DNA from: Pseudoalteromonas sp. MEBiC 03607 | Lineage (GTDB): Bacteria; Pseudomonadota; Gammaproteobacteria; Enterobacterales; Alteromonadaceae | Length of the DNA: 64,000 nucleotides | NCBI RefSeq assembly: GCF_004792295.1 | Contig: NZ_SRRY01000001.1 | Coordinates: 2,552,501-2,616,500, forward strand | Direction of reading: 5' to 3' | In this document: positions 17,969 to 27,116 of the stretch, piece after piece | How positions within the stretch are numbered: position 1 is the stretch's first letter | How the letters are laid out: every line of letters begins with the position of its first letter | Notes under the pieces: model-generated | Told to the model about the DNA's origin: nothing | Databases searched by the model: none | What the model saw: the letters and a program-made list of their open reading frames with translations, nothing else | Program-made: the position numbers and the translations under genes

Positions 17969-19776
17969 GCTTTAGCCCCCGTTAAATTAGTTAGTTTAAT
18001 GTAGAGTGTTTGGCTAAGCGCTTTCGAAATATAAACGCCAGTAAAGACACTGGTTAATAGCCCAAGCGCTAACGTGATTGCAAAGCCTTTCACCGGCCCA
18101 TAACCAATGGCGTATAAAATAATTGCCGTGATCATCGTAGTCACATTGGCATCAAAAATGGTCGTAAATGCTTGGTTATAACCTTGCTCAATCGCTTGAT
18201 ATGTAGGTCGACCTTTGCGCTTCTCTTCTTTTATTCGCTCAAAGATAATCACATTGGTATCCACTGCCATCCCTATCGTCAGTACAAGCCCTGCAATACC
18301 CGGTAAAGTCAGTACAACCCCCGGTAATAACGACATTAAACCAACTAAAGCCGTTAGATTAAGCAATAAAGCAATATTGGCAATCAGCCCTAAGCGACGA
18401 TACCAAAGCGCCATAAAGGCAAGGGTAATACCGATACCCAGCATTAACGCTGCTAAACCGTGTTCAATGTTTTCACTACCTAAGCTTGGGCCTATGGTTT
18501 GTTCTTGAACGATTGTCACTGGCGCTGTAAGCGACCCTGCGCGTAGTAAAAGCGCTAAATCGTAAGCTGCTTGCGGGCTTTTCATATTAGTAATGCTAAA
18601 ACGAGAACTTAAATGCTGGGCAATGTTTGCTACATTGATCACTTCGCTTTTTTTCACAACGTCGCCATTCGCATCCCGCGAGTATTCAGAATACACCGTG
18701 GCCATTGGTTTACCTATGTTGTGCTTTGAAAAAGCAGACATCGCATCGCCACCTTGCGAATCTAAACTAAGCTGAACTAAAGGCTTGCCCCATTCATCTT
18801 TGCCAACACTGGCATTATTAATGTGATCACCTGAAAAAATCGCCATCGGATCTAAATTAACAACGCCACCGCCTTGTACATTAAACGCTTTACCACCGAC
18901 TTCGACGACCTGGTAAAAATCAAGGGTCGCAGTTGCACCAATAATACGTTTCGCTTCTGATGGGTCCTGCACACCGGGTAACTCAATACGAATGCGCTGC
19001 TTACCTTGTCTTTGCGTTACCGCTTCAGTAATACCAAGCTCTTCAATGCGACCACGCAGGGTTGTTAAGCTTTGCGCCATAACTTGTTTATTGAATTCGT
19101 TTTGGCTTTGCTCATTAAAATGCAGTAATACCGTGGTTAGGTTATTCGTTGTTGATTTAGTTTGCATCAGGCCTTTGAATTGACCTTGTAACGTTGAGAC
19201 AAGTCCTGCAAGTTGCTCCTCACCACTTGGTAAAATTTGTAACTCAACTCCATCTTTTACTTCACTTGCACGGATCCCACGAATTTTGTCTTTACGAAGC
19301 GTCAATTTAGTTTGTTGATACACACTGTTTAAGTGCTCTTGCATTGCTTTATCTAGGTCAACATCAAGCACAAATAAAACGCCACCATTTAAGTCGAGTC
19401 CCAATTTAATCGGTGAAAGACCCAGCTGCTGAAGCCATTGTGGGCTTGTCGCATGCTCAACAATTTTAACCTTTAGCTGTGGGTATTGCGTTTTTATAAA
19501 GCTCAACGCATTAGCACTTTGAGTCGGCTCAGCTAATAAAATAGCCAGTTGTGCTTGGCTATCATTGGCTTCAGTCACTTCAAAACCATGTTGATTTAGT
19601 GACGTTGTCACACTTTGCAGCGTCACAGTTTGATCTGGCAAGCTAATGTGCAACCAAGATTTGTTAGGATAAAGATTAGGTAATGCGCTTACCGCTAGTA
19701 AAATACACGCCGCTATCATAGCGACATAACTCATTTTTAGACGACGCCATAGCGCCGGCTTAGATTTATGTGACAT
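17965..19776 (-). CDS. secD: Protein translocase subunit SecD (second SecDF pair)
   Basis: A 603-residue inner-membrane subunit. After a first span comes a large periplasmic region with GLDLNGGVLFVLDVD, LRGRIEELGITEAVTQRQGKQRI and IELPGVQDPSEAKRIIG, then five spans with LTLPGIAGLVLTIGMAVDTNVIIFERIKEE, the ion-path segment of SecD. The first periplasmic domain is shorter than usual. The ribosome-binding site GAAGGAAG is 6 bases before the ATG and is exactly complementary to a sequence just after the upstream leader gene, so translation is probably gated by that leader. The operon is leader - secD - secF. Confidence 0.93.
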   Translation of the reverse strand: MSHKSKPALWRRLKMSYVAMIAACILLAVSALPNLYPNKSWLHISLPDQTVTLQSVTTSLNQHGFEVTEANDSQAQLAILLAEPTQSANALSFIKTQYPQLKVKIVEHATSPQWLQQLGLSPIKLGLDLNGGVLFVLDVDLDKAMQEHLNSVYQQTKLTLRKDKIRGIRASEVKDGVELQILPSGEEQLAGLVSTLQGQFKGLMQTKSTTNNLTTVLLHFNEQSQNEFNKQVMAQSLTTLRGRIEELGITEAVTQRQGKQRIRIELPGVQDPSEAKRIIGATATLDFYQVVEVGGKAFNVQGGGVVNLDPMAIFSGDHINNASVGKDEWGKPLVQLSLDSQGGDAMSAFSKHNIGKPMATVYSEYSRDANGDVVKKSEVINVANIAQHLSSRFSITNMKSPQAAYDLALLLRAGSLTAPVTIVQEQTIGPSLGSENIEHGLAALMLGIGITLAFMALWYRRLGLIANIALLLNLTALVGLMSLLPGVVLTLPGIAGLVLTIGMAVDTNVIIFERIKEEKRKGRPTYQAIEQGYNQAFTTIFDANVTTMITAIILYAIGYGPVKGFAITLALGLLTSVFTGVYISKALSQTLYIKLTNLTGAKA

Positions 19777-19780
19777 ACAT

Positions 19781-19847
19781 GACTTCCTTCCGGCATTGTC
19801 AGCCGGTAAAAATTAATTCCAAAAATATAAAAGTAACGAAGGAAGTC
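19781..19847 (-). promoter_or_regulatory. RNA switch masking the secD ribosome-binding site
   Basis: In the minus-strand mRNA, GACTTCCTTC (19847-19838) begins two bases after the leader stop codon. GAAGGAAGTC (19790-19781) contains the secD Shine-Dalgarno sequence. They are perfectly complementary over 10 bp and would hide the start region of secD. An inner stem CCGGC/GCCGG (19806-19802 with 19794-19790) lies directly against it. A ribosome paused at the end of the leader would cover the first arm and free the second. This is seen directly as complementarity; the regulatory reading is inferred by analogy with Vibrio vemP-secDF2. Confidence 0.82.
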
Positions 19848-19849
19848 GT

Positions 19850-20287
19850 TTAGCTATGATAGGTCGTATTGGCTTTGTACAAGAGATTAGCGTCTTTCCA
19901 GCCACTAATGCGGGATTTACGTTGAGTGGCTAACGCAAACCATGGGATCACACGCACAGCACCTGGCGGCGCTAAAAAGTGCTCTTTTCCCCAATCTTCA
20001 GCAAAGAATTCAATCAATAGCTCGTAATCAGGATCAACCTGACTATGATAAAGAAACAATGATGAATTACTGGCAGTTAAACGCGGCACAAGGGTATCAA
20101 ACCCCGATGGTTCTACCGGTTTAGGGTGTTCAACTGTATGAGTTTGAGAAATAACTGGGGTTTTAGTCAGCTCGACTTGGAACAATTTAGTCGCAGCATA
20201 GTGTGAGTGATTGTCAGGCATAGCCATGCTCTGTGCACTAAAGAACACAGTAAATAGCAAGATAATGACTGAGAAAAACCGTAACAA
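19850..20287 (-). CDS. vemP-like: VemP-like secretion-monitoring arrest peptide, leader of secDF2
   Basis: A 145-residue exported protein that is not an enzyme. Residues 1-22 are a signal peptide (cut near QSMA). The middle has no clear fold. The last 20 residues begin with RISGWKDANLLYK (R126-K138) and end TTYHS. Vibrio VemP, a nascent chain that stalls the ribosome unless it is being exported, carries a very similar RISGWKETN stretch at its C-terminus (from memory). The position just upstream of secD, the similar size and the RBS-masking stem after the stop all agree. The start is TTG at 20287 with only a weak ribosome-binding site. No other in-frame start is available before a stop at 20303. 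Confidence 0.82.
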   Translation of the reverse strand: MLRFFSVIILLFTVFFSAQSMAMPDNHSHYAATKLFQVELTKTPVISQTHTVEHPKPVEPSGFDTLVPRLTASNSSLFLYHSQVDPDYELLIEFFAEDWGKEHFLAPPGAVRVIPWFALATQRKSRISGWKDANLLYKANTTYHS

Positions 20288-20427
20288 GAACTGACCAATA
20301 AATTAAGCGGATAACAGGGCTATAATGAGGGTAAAAAAATAAAACACAAGGTATTACTTAAATAAAAGTAACTAAAATAAAGCGAGCCTAACTAGACCCG
20401 CTTAGTTAGTTTAACTTTTTAAACAAG

Positions 20428-21474
20428 TTAAACTTCTAATGATGACATGTCGATAACAAAGCGTGAGGCCATATCACCTTGCTTTAATTTATCGAATGCG
20501 TCATTAATTTGGTCCATATTGATCATTTCGACTTCTGGCAGAATATTATGTAACGCACAGAAATCGAGGATCTCTTGGGTTTGCGCTATACCGCCAATTA
20601 ATGAGCCAGCAACACGGCGACGCCCCATTAATAACGGCACTGAGTTAGACTCAGCAAGCTCACCGACTTGACCAACCAATACTTGCGTACCATCAATATC
20701 CAAAAGCGGAATATACGGCGTAAAGTCGTGTTTTACCGGAATGGTATTAATGATCACATCAAATTGATTAGCATGCGCTTGCATGGCTGCTTCATCACTC
20801 GATACCAATAAATCTTTTGCGCCATAAGATAAAACCTGCTGTTTTTTCTTATCACTACGGCTAATTGCCGTAACATGTGCGCCCATTGCAGCTGCGATTT
20901 TAATCGCCATGTGGCCTAAACCACCTAAACCAATCACACCAACACGGCTACCTGGGCCGACATTCCACGTGCGTAGTGGCGAATACGTTGTGATACCCGC
21001 ACATAGAATTGGTGCACATTTAGCAAGGTCTAAGCCTTTTGGCACGCTCAATACAAACTCTTCACGCACCACAATGTGCTTTGAATAACCACCTTGAGTG
21101 AGTTCACCACTGATACGGTCTTGTCCTGAGTAGGTTCCTACCATCCCTTCGCGACAAAACTGCTCTTCACCGTGATGACACTGGTCACAGCTTAAACAGC
21201 TATCAACCATACAACCTACAGCGACATTATCGCCTACTTTATATTTTGTAACGCCACTGCCTACTTCAAGGACACGGCCAACAATTTCATGGCCTGGTAC
21301 GACAGGATACTGAGTCCAGCCCCAATCGTTTTCTGCTGTATGTAAGTCTGAATGGCACACGCCACAATATAGAATTTCAATTGATACATCTTCATCACGA
21401 AGTGCACGGCGTTCAAAATGATACGGCTCTAATGGTTTTTCAGAATCATGTGCTGCATAACCGACGGTTTTCAT
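20428..21474 (-). CDS. NAD(P)-dependent zinc alcohol dehydrogenase (YahK/CAD type)
   Basis: A 348-residue medium-chain dehydrogenase. The catalytic zinc site is in LYCGVCHSDLHTAENDWG and GHEIVGRV, the structural zinc loop in CLSCDQCHHGEEQFC, and the nucleotide-binding motif in GLGGLGHMAIKIAAAMGA. The following SRSDKK favours NADPH. This is the cinnamyl-alcohol-dehydrogenase branch that includes E. coli YahK, a broad aldehyde reductase. The gene stands alone and is divergent from the ABC exporter at 21637. Confidence 0.92.
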   Translation of the reverse strand: MKTVGYAAHDSEKPLEPYHFERRALRDEDVSIEILYCGVCHSDLHTAENDWGWTQYPVVPGHEIVGRVLEVGSGVTKYKVGDNVAVGCMVDSCLSCDQCHHGEEQFCREGMVGTYSGQDRISGELTQGGYSKHIVVREEFVLSVPKGLDLAKCAPILCAGITTYSPLRTWNVGPGSRVGVIGLGGLGHMAIKIAAAMGAHVTAISRSDKKKQQVLSYGAKDLLVSSDEAAMQAHANQFDVIINTIPVKHDFTPYIPLLDIDGTQVLVGQVGELAESNSVPLLMGRRRVAGSLIGGIAQTQEILDFCALHNILPEVEMINMDQINDAFDKLKQGDMASRFVIDMSSLEV

Positions 21475-21636
21475 GCTTACTCCTTAATTTTCTTCGTGTT
21501 TAACTCATGCAATTAACTAATTTGCTAATGCACTGGTGTATACTTCACTCAGTATAGAGGTAAATTTGCAAATTACACTTGCCTAAAACACGAAAGCTTT
21601 TGCCTATTTTTATCAAATTGATTTTAAGAGACCCCC

Positions 21637-23427
21637 ATGCGTGGAATGAGCCGCAAAGAACAAGTGACAAGATCGCCTGATGCAATGAACCTATCACAAA
21701 GCATCAAAACACTCTGGCCCTATTTAATGACCTTTAAAGGCCGCGTTATTTTAGCCGTAATGGCGCTTATTGCTGCAAAAGGCGCCACATTGCTGATGCC
21801 TTGGGCACTAAAAGAAATAATTGACGCGGTTGATGCGAGTATCAACCCGCTATTAAGCGTTCCTATTGCCTTGCTGATCGCCTATGGTTTACTGCGCTTT
21901 GCCAGTGTATTTTTTGGTGAAGTACGCGATGCGTTATTTGGCCGTGTTACTGAGCACGCAATGCGCCATATTGGCTTAAAAGTATTTAAACACTTGCATA
22001 GTTTAGAGCTTGCTTTTCACCTTGATAGACAAACAGGTGGTATCAGTCGTGATATAGAACGTGGCACAAGTGGCCTCAGCTTTTTAATGCGCTTTTTAAT
22101 GTTTAACATCGTACCAACCTTATTTGAAATAATCACAGTAGCGATTATTTTTGCGACCTTATTTTCGCCGTGGTTTGCACTAGTCACCGTTATCGCGGTC
22201 GCTATTTACATTGCTTTTACTGTGATAGTAACTCAGTGGCGTAACCGATTTATTCGTGAAGCAAATACTGCCGATAACAACTCTAATACCCGTGCTATCG
22301 ACAGCTTACTAAATTATGAAACCGTTAAGTACTTTAACAATGAACAATATGAAGCGACCACCTACGACAGCTTTTTAGCTAAATGGGAGCAAGCAAGGCT
22401 AAAAAATCGTTTATCATTACTGGCGCTTAATTCAGGGCAGGCACTTATTATAGCCGCAGCTATTACAGCGCTAATGTGGCTAGGTGCCAGTTCAGTGGTC
22501 AATAAAGAGCTGACAATAGGTGAGCTTGTGATGATCAATGCCTACATGATCCAGCTATTTTTACCGCTTAACTTTTTAGGCTTTGTTTATCGTGAGATAC
22601 GCCGTGCGCTGACTGACCTTGAAAACATGCTCGGGCTGTTAAATCGAAAAGCCGCCATTAGCGATGACAAAGATGCAAAACCATTAAAAGCAACCAAAGC
22701 AGCTATTCGCTTTGAAAATGTGTCGTTTAGTTACGACAAACAACGGCCAATTTTAAATAACTTAAGCTTTGAGGTTACTTCTGGCAGCAAAGTGGCGATT
22801 GTGGGTGCCAGTGGCGCAGGTAAAAGCACTCTAAGCCGCCTGCTCTACCGTTTTTATGATGTGGATGCGGGCAAAATTTATATCGATGAGCAAGCAATCA
22901 ACAAAGTGACACTTGAAAGTTTGCGCCAAGCAATTGCCATCGTACCGCAGGATACCGTGCTATTTAATACCAGCATTCGCGAAAACATCGCTTACGGAAA
23001 TCCAACTGCAAGCGAAGATGAAATTGATAAAGCCATAAGCCTTGCCCATTTAGATGGATTTATTGCAAGCCTAGACAAAGGCGATAAAACCCTTGTTGGT
23101 GAGCGCGGTTTAAAAGTATCAGGCGGTGAAAAGCAGCGCATTGCAATTGCCAGAGCCATTTTGAAAGGTTCACCCATTTTATTATTTGATGAGGCAACAT
23201 CGGCGCTAGATTCGCATTCAGAACAAGCCATTCTCAGCGCGATGCGTGAAGTCGCACAAAGACATACCAGCTTAGTCATTGCGCATCGTTTATCAACAAT
23301 TACTGACGCTGACAAAATTATTGTTATGAAACAAGGACAGGTTGTTGAACAAGGTCAACACCAACAACTGCTTGCAGCAAATGGTGAATACGCACGAATG
23401 TGGCAGTTACAGCAAAGCGATGAATAA
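21637..23427 (+). CDS. Atm1/HMT1-type ABC exporter (permease-ATPase fusion)
   Basis: A 596-residue half-transporter. The N-terminal half has six membrane segments and the LLNYETVKYFNNEQYE motif that marks the Atm1/HMT1 branch (export of glutathione-linked metal or sulphur species). The ATPase half has Walker A GASGAGKST, the Q-loop PQDTVLFN, signature VSGGEKQR, Walker B ILLFDEATSALD and the H-loop IAHRLST. It acts as a homodimer in the inner membrane. Its exact cargo is unknown; glutathione conjugates are the family precedent. It is monocistronic, with yeeN following 74 bases later. Confidence 0.9.
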   Translation: MRGMSRKEQVTRSPDAMNLSQSIKTLWPYLMTFKGRVILAVMALIAAKGATLLMPWALKEIIDAVDASINPLLSVPIALLIAYGLLRFASVFFGEVRDALFGRVTEHAMRHIGLKVFKHLHSLELAFHLDRQTGGISRDIERGTSGLSFLMRFLMFNIVPTLFEIITVAIIFATLFSPWFALVTVIAVAIYIAFTVIVTQWRNRFIREANTADNNSNTRAIDSLLNYETVKYFNNEQYEATTYDSFLAKWEQARLKNRLSLLALNSGQALIIAAAITALMWLGASSVVNKELTIGELVMINAYMIQLFLPLNFLGFVYREIRRALTDLENMLGLLNRKAAISDDKDAKPLKATKAAIRFENVSFSYDKQRPILNNLSFEVTSGSKVAIVGASGAGKSTLSRLLYRFYDVDAGKIYIDEQAINKVTLESLRQAIAIVPQDTVLFNTSIRENIAYGNPTASEDEIDKAISLAHLDGFIASLDKGDKTLVGERGLKVSGGEKQRIAIARAILKGSPILLFDEATSALDSHSEQAILSAMREVAQRHTSLVIAHRLSTITDADKIIVMKQGQVVEQGQHQQLLAANGEYARMWQLQQSDE

Positions 23428-23501
23428 ACACTGTTAACTAGTAGGTTAAATGATTAGAATAACCGCTTTATTTTTATCTATAACAAAAAGGCAACACGCA
23501 G

Positions 23502-24215
23502 ATGGGCAGAGCTTATCAAAACAAAAAAGACTCAATGGCAAAAACTGCGGGTGCAAAAACCAAAGTTTATTCAAAGTACGGAAAAGAAATTTATATCTGC
23601 GCTAAGAATGGTGGTGTTGATCCCGATGGCAACTTAGCGCTTCGTCGCTTAATTGAGCGTGCTAAAAAAGACCAAGTACCTACGCATGTAATTGAGCGTG
23701 CAATCGATAAAGCCAAAGGCGGTGGCGGCGAAGATTACGTAGCAACTCGCTATGAAGGTTACGGCCCGGGTAACTGTATGATCATTGTTGACTGTTTAAC
23801 CGACAACAACAAACGTACCTTTGCTGACGTACGTGTTTGTTTTACAAAAGCGAATGCAAAAATTGGTGCGCAAAACTCAGTATCACACTTATTTGATCAC
23901 CTCGCTATTTTTGTATTTGATGGTGATGATGACGAGGCTGTTTTAGAAGCACTAATGATGGCTGATGTAGATGTAACAGATGTAGAAGTTGAAGACGGTA
24001 AAGTGACTGTATTCGCTCCACACACTGAATACAACAACACGCGTACAGCACTTGAAGAAATGGGAGTTACTGATTTCCACGAAGATCTAATTGCTTTTGT
24101 GCCGCAAGTAGAAGCACCCATTGAAGGTGAAGACGTTGAAGTCATGGAACGCTTTTTAGCCATGCTAGAAGACTGTGACGACGTGCAAAACGTTTACCAC
24201 AACGCACAGTTTTAA
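23502..24215 (+). CDS. yeeN: YebC/TACO1-family protein, YeeN type
   Basis: A 237-residue cytoplasmic protein of the YebC/TACO1 family: the [21 protein letters not shown] start, [26 protein letters not shown] and [11 protein letters not shown] at the end. The N-terminus and the [12 protein letters not shown] element match E. coli YeeN more than YebC. Family members bind the ribosome and help it through polyproline stretches, and some were earlier reported as DNA-binding regulators. A strong terminator follows. Confidence 0.9.
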   Translation: MGRAYQNKKDSMAKTAGAKTKVYSKYGKEIYICAKNGGVDPDGNLALRRLIERAKKDQVPTHVIERAIDKAKGGGGEDYVATRYEGYGPGNCMIIVDCLTDNNKRTFADVRVCFTKANAKIGAQNSVSHLFDHLAIFVFDGDDDEAVLEALMMADVDVTDVEVEDGKVTVFAPHTEYNNTRTALEEMGVTDFHEDLIAFVPQVEAPIEGEDVEVMERFLAMLEDCDDVQNVYHNAQF

Positions 24216-24217
24216 TT

Positions 24218-24245
24218 AAAAAGGCCAACCAAGTTGGCCTTTTAC
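24218..24245 (+). terminator. Terminator after yeeN
   Basis: AAGGCCAAC CAA GTTGGCCTT forms a perfect 9-bp stem flanked by A-run and T-run (TTTACCTTTT). It starts right after the yeeN stop and would isolate it from the kinase gene. Confidence 0.85.
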
Positions 24246-24268
24246 CTTTTAGCCCAAAGGAATCAACA

Positions 24269-25543
24269 TTGAATACTCTCGAAGAGTTAAAAGCCGGTTC
24301 TCTACTAGGTTGTACACGGCTTCAGCTTGTTGCAGAACTAACCGAATTGCCAAAAGAAATTTATACCCTAGCCGATACGTTAGAAATCCTCGATTTATCT
24401 AATAATCAGCTAAGTGATTTACCTGACGATTTTTACAAATTAAAAAATCTCAAAAGGCTGTTTTTATCATTTAATCAGTTTAAACATATTCCAGAGGTGC
24501 TAAGACAATGCCCAAACTTAATCATGGTGGCATTTAAAGGTAATCAAATTACTGAATTTAAAGCGCACTGTTTGCCAACACAGATAGAATGGCTGATCTT
24601 AACTGATAATCAAATTCCCGCTTTACCTGAAACATTTGGTGAGTACAGCAAGCTTAAAAAGCTCGCACTGGCAGGTAATCAGTTAACACATTTGCCAGAG
24701 TCAATGGCTAATTGTAAAGAGCTTGAGCTAATACGTTTAAGTGCCAATAAGCTTACAAAAATTGAAGATTGGCTTTTAGCTTTACCGAAGCTTGCTTGGC
24801 TTGCCTTCTCTGGTAACGATTTAAATCGCTCTACTAGCTTACACTGTCAGCTGTTTAGCCAAATTGCACTGAATGAAATCGATATTAAAAATCAGATTGG
24901 CCAAGGTGCATCTGGGGTTATTCACTTAGCCAATTGGCATCAACAGCCTGTTGCTCTTAAGTTATTTAAAGGCGAGATCACCAGTGATGGTTATCCACTC
25001 GATGAGCTAAATTGCTGTTTAAAAGCCAGTGAGCATCCAAATCTCATAAAAGCATTGGGCTATGTCGATGAAGAGTCACAACTCGGTTTAGTGATGGAGC
25101 TTATCAGTAAAGAGTTTACGAATCTTGGTTTGCCACCTTCCCTTGCAACTTGTACACGAGACACATTCGAAGACAACTGCAAGTACGCGCAAGAAATGGT
25201 GCTAAAAGTTGTTAAGCAAATGGCCAGTACCCTAGCTCATTTGCATCAAAAGCAAGTAAGTCATGGTGACATTTATGCCCATAACAGCATGATCAATTCA
25301 CAAGGCGACTTATTATTTGGTGACTTTGGTGCGGCAACAGACTTATCAATGCTGACGCCTAATCAACAGCAGCTACTAGAAGGGATTGAAGTGCGTGCCC
25401 TTGGTTATTTCATCGATGATTTACTGACTGTAGTGACTGAACAAAACGACATTACTAAGATGCTTGCTGACATAGCTCAAGAGTGCTTGGTACTCAACTC
25501 AGAAAAACGCCCTCGCCTTTCTGACCTAGTTTCGCGATTATGA
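24269..25543 (+). CDS. Leucine-rich-repeat protein kinase
   Basis: A 424-residue fusion. Residues ~20-190 are about seven leucine-rich repeats (LEILDLSNNQLSDLP, LKRLFLSFNQFKHIP, LKKLALAGNQLTHLP). Residues ~205-424 are a small Ser/Thr/Tyr-kinase fold: glycine loop IGQGASGVIH, catalytic lysine VALKLFK (K231), catalytic loop HGDIYAHNSM (D334, N339) and metal site GDFGAAT (D352). All key residues are kept, so it should be active. It is cytoplasmic (no signal peptide). The start is TTG at 24269 with AAAGGAA upstream. Such LRR-kinase fusions are eukaryote-like and their targets are unknown. Confidence 0.88.
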   Translation: MNTLEELKAGSLLGCTRLQLVAELTELPKEIYTLADTLEILDLSNNQLSDLPDDFYKLKNLKRLFLSFNQFKHIPEVLRQCPNLIMVAFKGNQITEFKAHCLPTQIEWLILTDNQIPALPETFGEYSKLKKLALAGNQLTHLPESMANCKELELIRLSANKLTKIEDWLLALPKLAWLAFSGNDLNRSTSLHCQLFSQIALNEIDIKNQIGQGASGVIHLANWHQQPVALKLFKGEITSDGYPLDELNCCLKASEHPNLIKALGYVDEESQLGLVMELISKEFTNLGLPPSLATCTRDTFEDNCKYAQEMVLKVVKQMASTLAHLHQKQVSHGDIYAHNSMINSQGDLLFGDFGAATDLSMLTPNQQQLLEGIEVRALGYFIDDLLTVVTEQNDITKMLADIAQECLVLNSEKRPRLSDLVSRL

Positions 25544-25557
25544 TTTAGGGTCATTAT

Positions 25558-25588
25558 AAAAATAAAGCCTCAGTGAGGCTTTATTTTT
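25558..25588. terminator. Bidirectional terminator
   Basis: AAAAATAAAGCCTC AGT GAGGCTTTATTTTT: a perfect long stem with A/T arms between two converging genes. The stop codon of the hydroxylase-family gene lies inside the right arm. Confidence 0.88.
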
Positions 25589-26702
25589 GCTTTTTAAACG
25601 GAAACACCTGCTGCTTTAACATACCTTCGGGCATGTAATCGCCGACTACACCATATTTGTCGGGCCACTCTGCTTGGCCTTTGACAGCAGTGCCAAATAG
25701 ATAATCTAAAAAAGAAAAATGCGCAGCATAGTTACGGTCAATGGCCGCTTTATCAGATGAATGATGCCAATGATGAAACTGAGGCGTAACCAGCAAATAC
25801 TTTAACCATCCAAATCTCACACGAACATTGGCGTGGTTAAATACTGCCTGAAAGCCAACAATTATTACATATAGGCTAATAACATCCGATGGAAAGCCGA
25901 GCACAAAAATAGGCGTGAGCACTAAGCTGCGCGTCACGAGTATTTCTAAAATATGCTGACGAGAGCCTGCCAGCCAATCCATCTCTTTTGCACTATGATG
26001 CACGGCATGAAAACGCCAAAGCAGAGGCACTTCGTGATAAGCCCTATGCACAAAATATTGCATTAAATCGGCTACTAAAATGATTAGAAATAGCTGCAGT
26101 AAAAATGGCAGTTGAATAATAAAGCCTTGCACTGTATCAGACACAGCCCAGCCAAATGCGTGATGCACGAACTGATTGGTTGCCAGCAACACAAAACCAA
26201 TAATTAAGTGATTAACAAAGAAATGATTTAAATCACCCTGCCACTCAGAACGGAGGATTTTTTGCTCTTTACGGTGCGGCAGTAGCTTCTCAATTAGAAT
26301 AAAAATCAGGGTTGAACCAAGTAAGTCAAGAATGAACCAATCAAGCCCCAAGTACGGCGTATTATCTTTAAAGTCGCCCACCTCAACATTAGGCCCGCCA
26401 AATGCAATCGCAAGCAAGATCAACACCCAAGCCGTTGCACCGAGCCGTTTATTAGTATTACGAACAAAGTTCAACAACCCTAAACTGCCTGAAATAATCA
26501 ATGCCACAAACATCAACTGGCGTAAAAACTCGACACTGTAGTTTTGCCTGAGCTCTGGGGTCGTTAAATACTCAGGAAAATGAAAAGCTAGTACCCCTAA
26601 ACAGGATAAAACCGCTAAGAAGCAAGCAATATAGCCGCTGATATTGCCTTCACCCACTTGAAACTGCTCAGCCCTAAATAGCCGATGATAAAGACGTGTC
26701 AT
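25581..26702 (-). CDS. Sterol desaturase / fatty-acid hydroxylase family membrane protein
   Basis: A 373-residue integral membrane di-iron enzyme candidate. Several hydrophobic segments precede the histidine clusters HRAYH, HAVHHSAKEMDW and HHWHHSSD, the H-x3-4-H, H-x2-HH and HHxxHH pattern that binds two irons in this superfamily. The last cluster is followed by NYAAHFSFLDYLFGT, a common C-terminal hallmark. Reaction and lipid substrate are unknown. The frame reaches 26825, but ATG at 26702 fits family starts better. Confidence 0.85.
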   Translation of the reverse strand: MTRLYHRLFRAEQFQVGEGNISGYIACFLAVLSCLGVLAFHFPEYLTTPELRQNYSVEFLRQLMFVALIISGSLGLLNFVRNTNKRLGATAWVLILLAIAFGGPNVEVGDFKDNTPYLGLDWFILDLLGSTLIFILIEKLLPHRKEQKILRSEWQGDLNHFFVNHLIIGFVLLATNQFVHHAFGWAVSDTVQGFIIQLPFLLQLFLIILVADLMQYFVHRAYHEVPLLWRFHAVHHSAKEMDWLAGSRQHILEILVTRSLVLTPIFVLGFPSDVISLYVIIVGFQAVFNHANVRVRFGWLKYLLVTPQFHHWHHSSDKAAIDRNYAAHFSFLDYLFGTAVKGQAEWPDKYGVVGDYMPEGMLKQQVFPFKKQK

Positions 26703-26921
26703 GATATAAAATCCATTTATCAATTTTTTTTGCAGCATAACACAGAAGAATTTAGGAAAAAATATTGTAATGTAAGACATTATAAAGCAGCGTGAATGTT
26801 TGCTAACAAGTATCGATAGAATCAAATGTAAGTAGCCAACTAAAATACAAAAGAATCCTTATTGACTTTAAATGAGGAACAAACTAGCCTGCACAAGTAA
26901 ATTATTTTTAAAGGAATAAAA

Positions 26922-27044
26922 ATGTCTACTTTCTCAATAAATAACCTACCATACGATTTACCAAACAATTCTGCTGATTAACTTAGAGTTTTAGCAGCAA
27001 TTATTGAAGTACCATACTCGATAGTAATTAATTACAAAAAATGA
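26922..27044 (+). pseudogene. Tiny reading frame with an internal stop; leader or remnant
   Basis: ATG at 26922 has an excellent ribosome-binding site (AAAGGAATAAAA). It encodes 19 residues (MSTFSINNLPYDLPNNSAD) and stops at TAA 26979-26981. The same frame continues open for 20 more codons (LRVLAAIIEVPYSI...) to TGA at 27042. It could be a leader peptide for the islet downstream or the remains of a longer gene. No homologue is recognised. Confidence 0.35.
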
Positions 27045-27116
27045 ACTTTAGTCGATTTTGTTCAAAACCTTTGAAGATACTTACAATCAAGACCATCTCT
27101 ATTATAAGGATATAAA

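Noticed and set aside
17783..19776. secD/secF as the main yajC-secDF locus
   Set aside because: No yajC or tgt next to it, and a VemP-like leader precedes secD; better read as the accessory pair.
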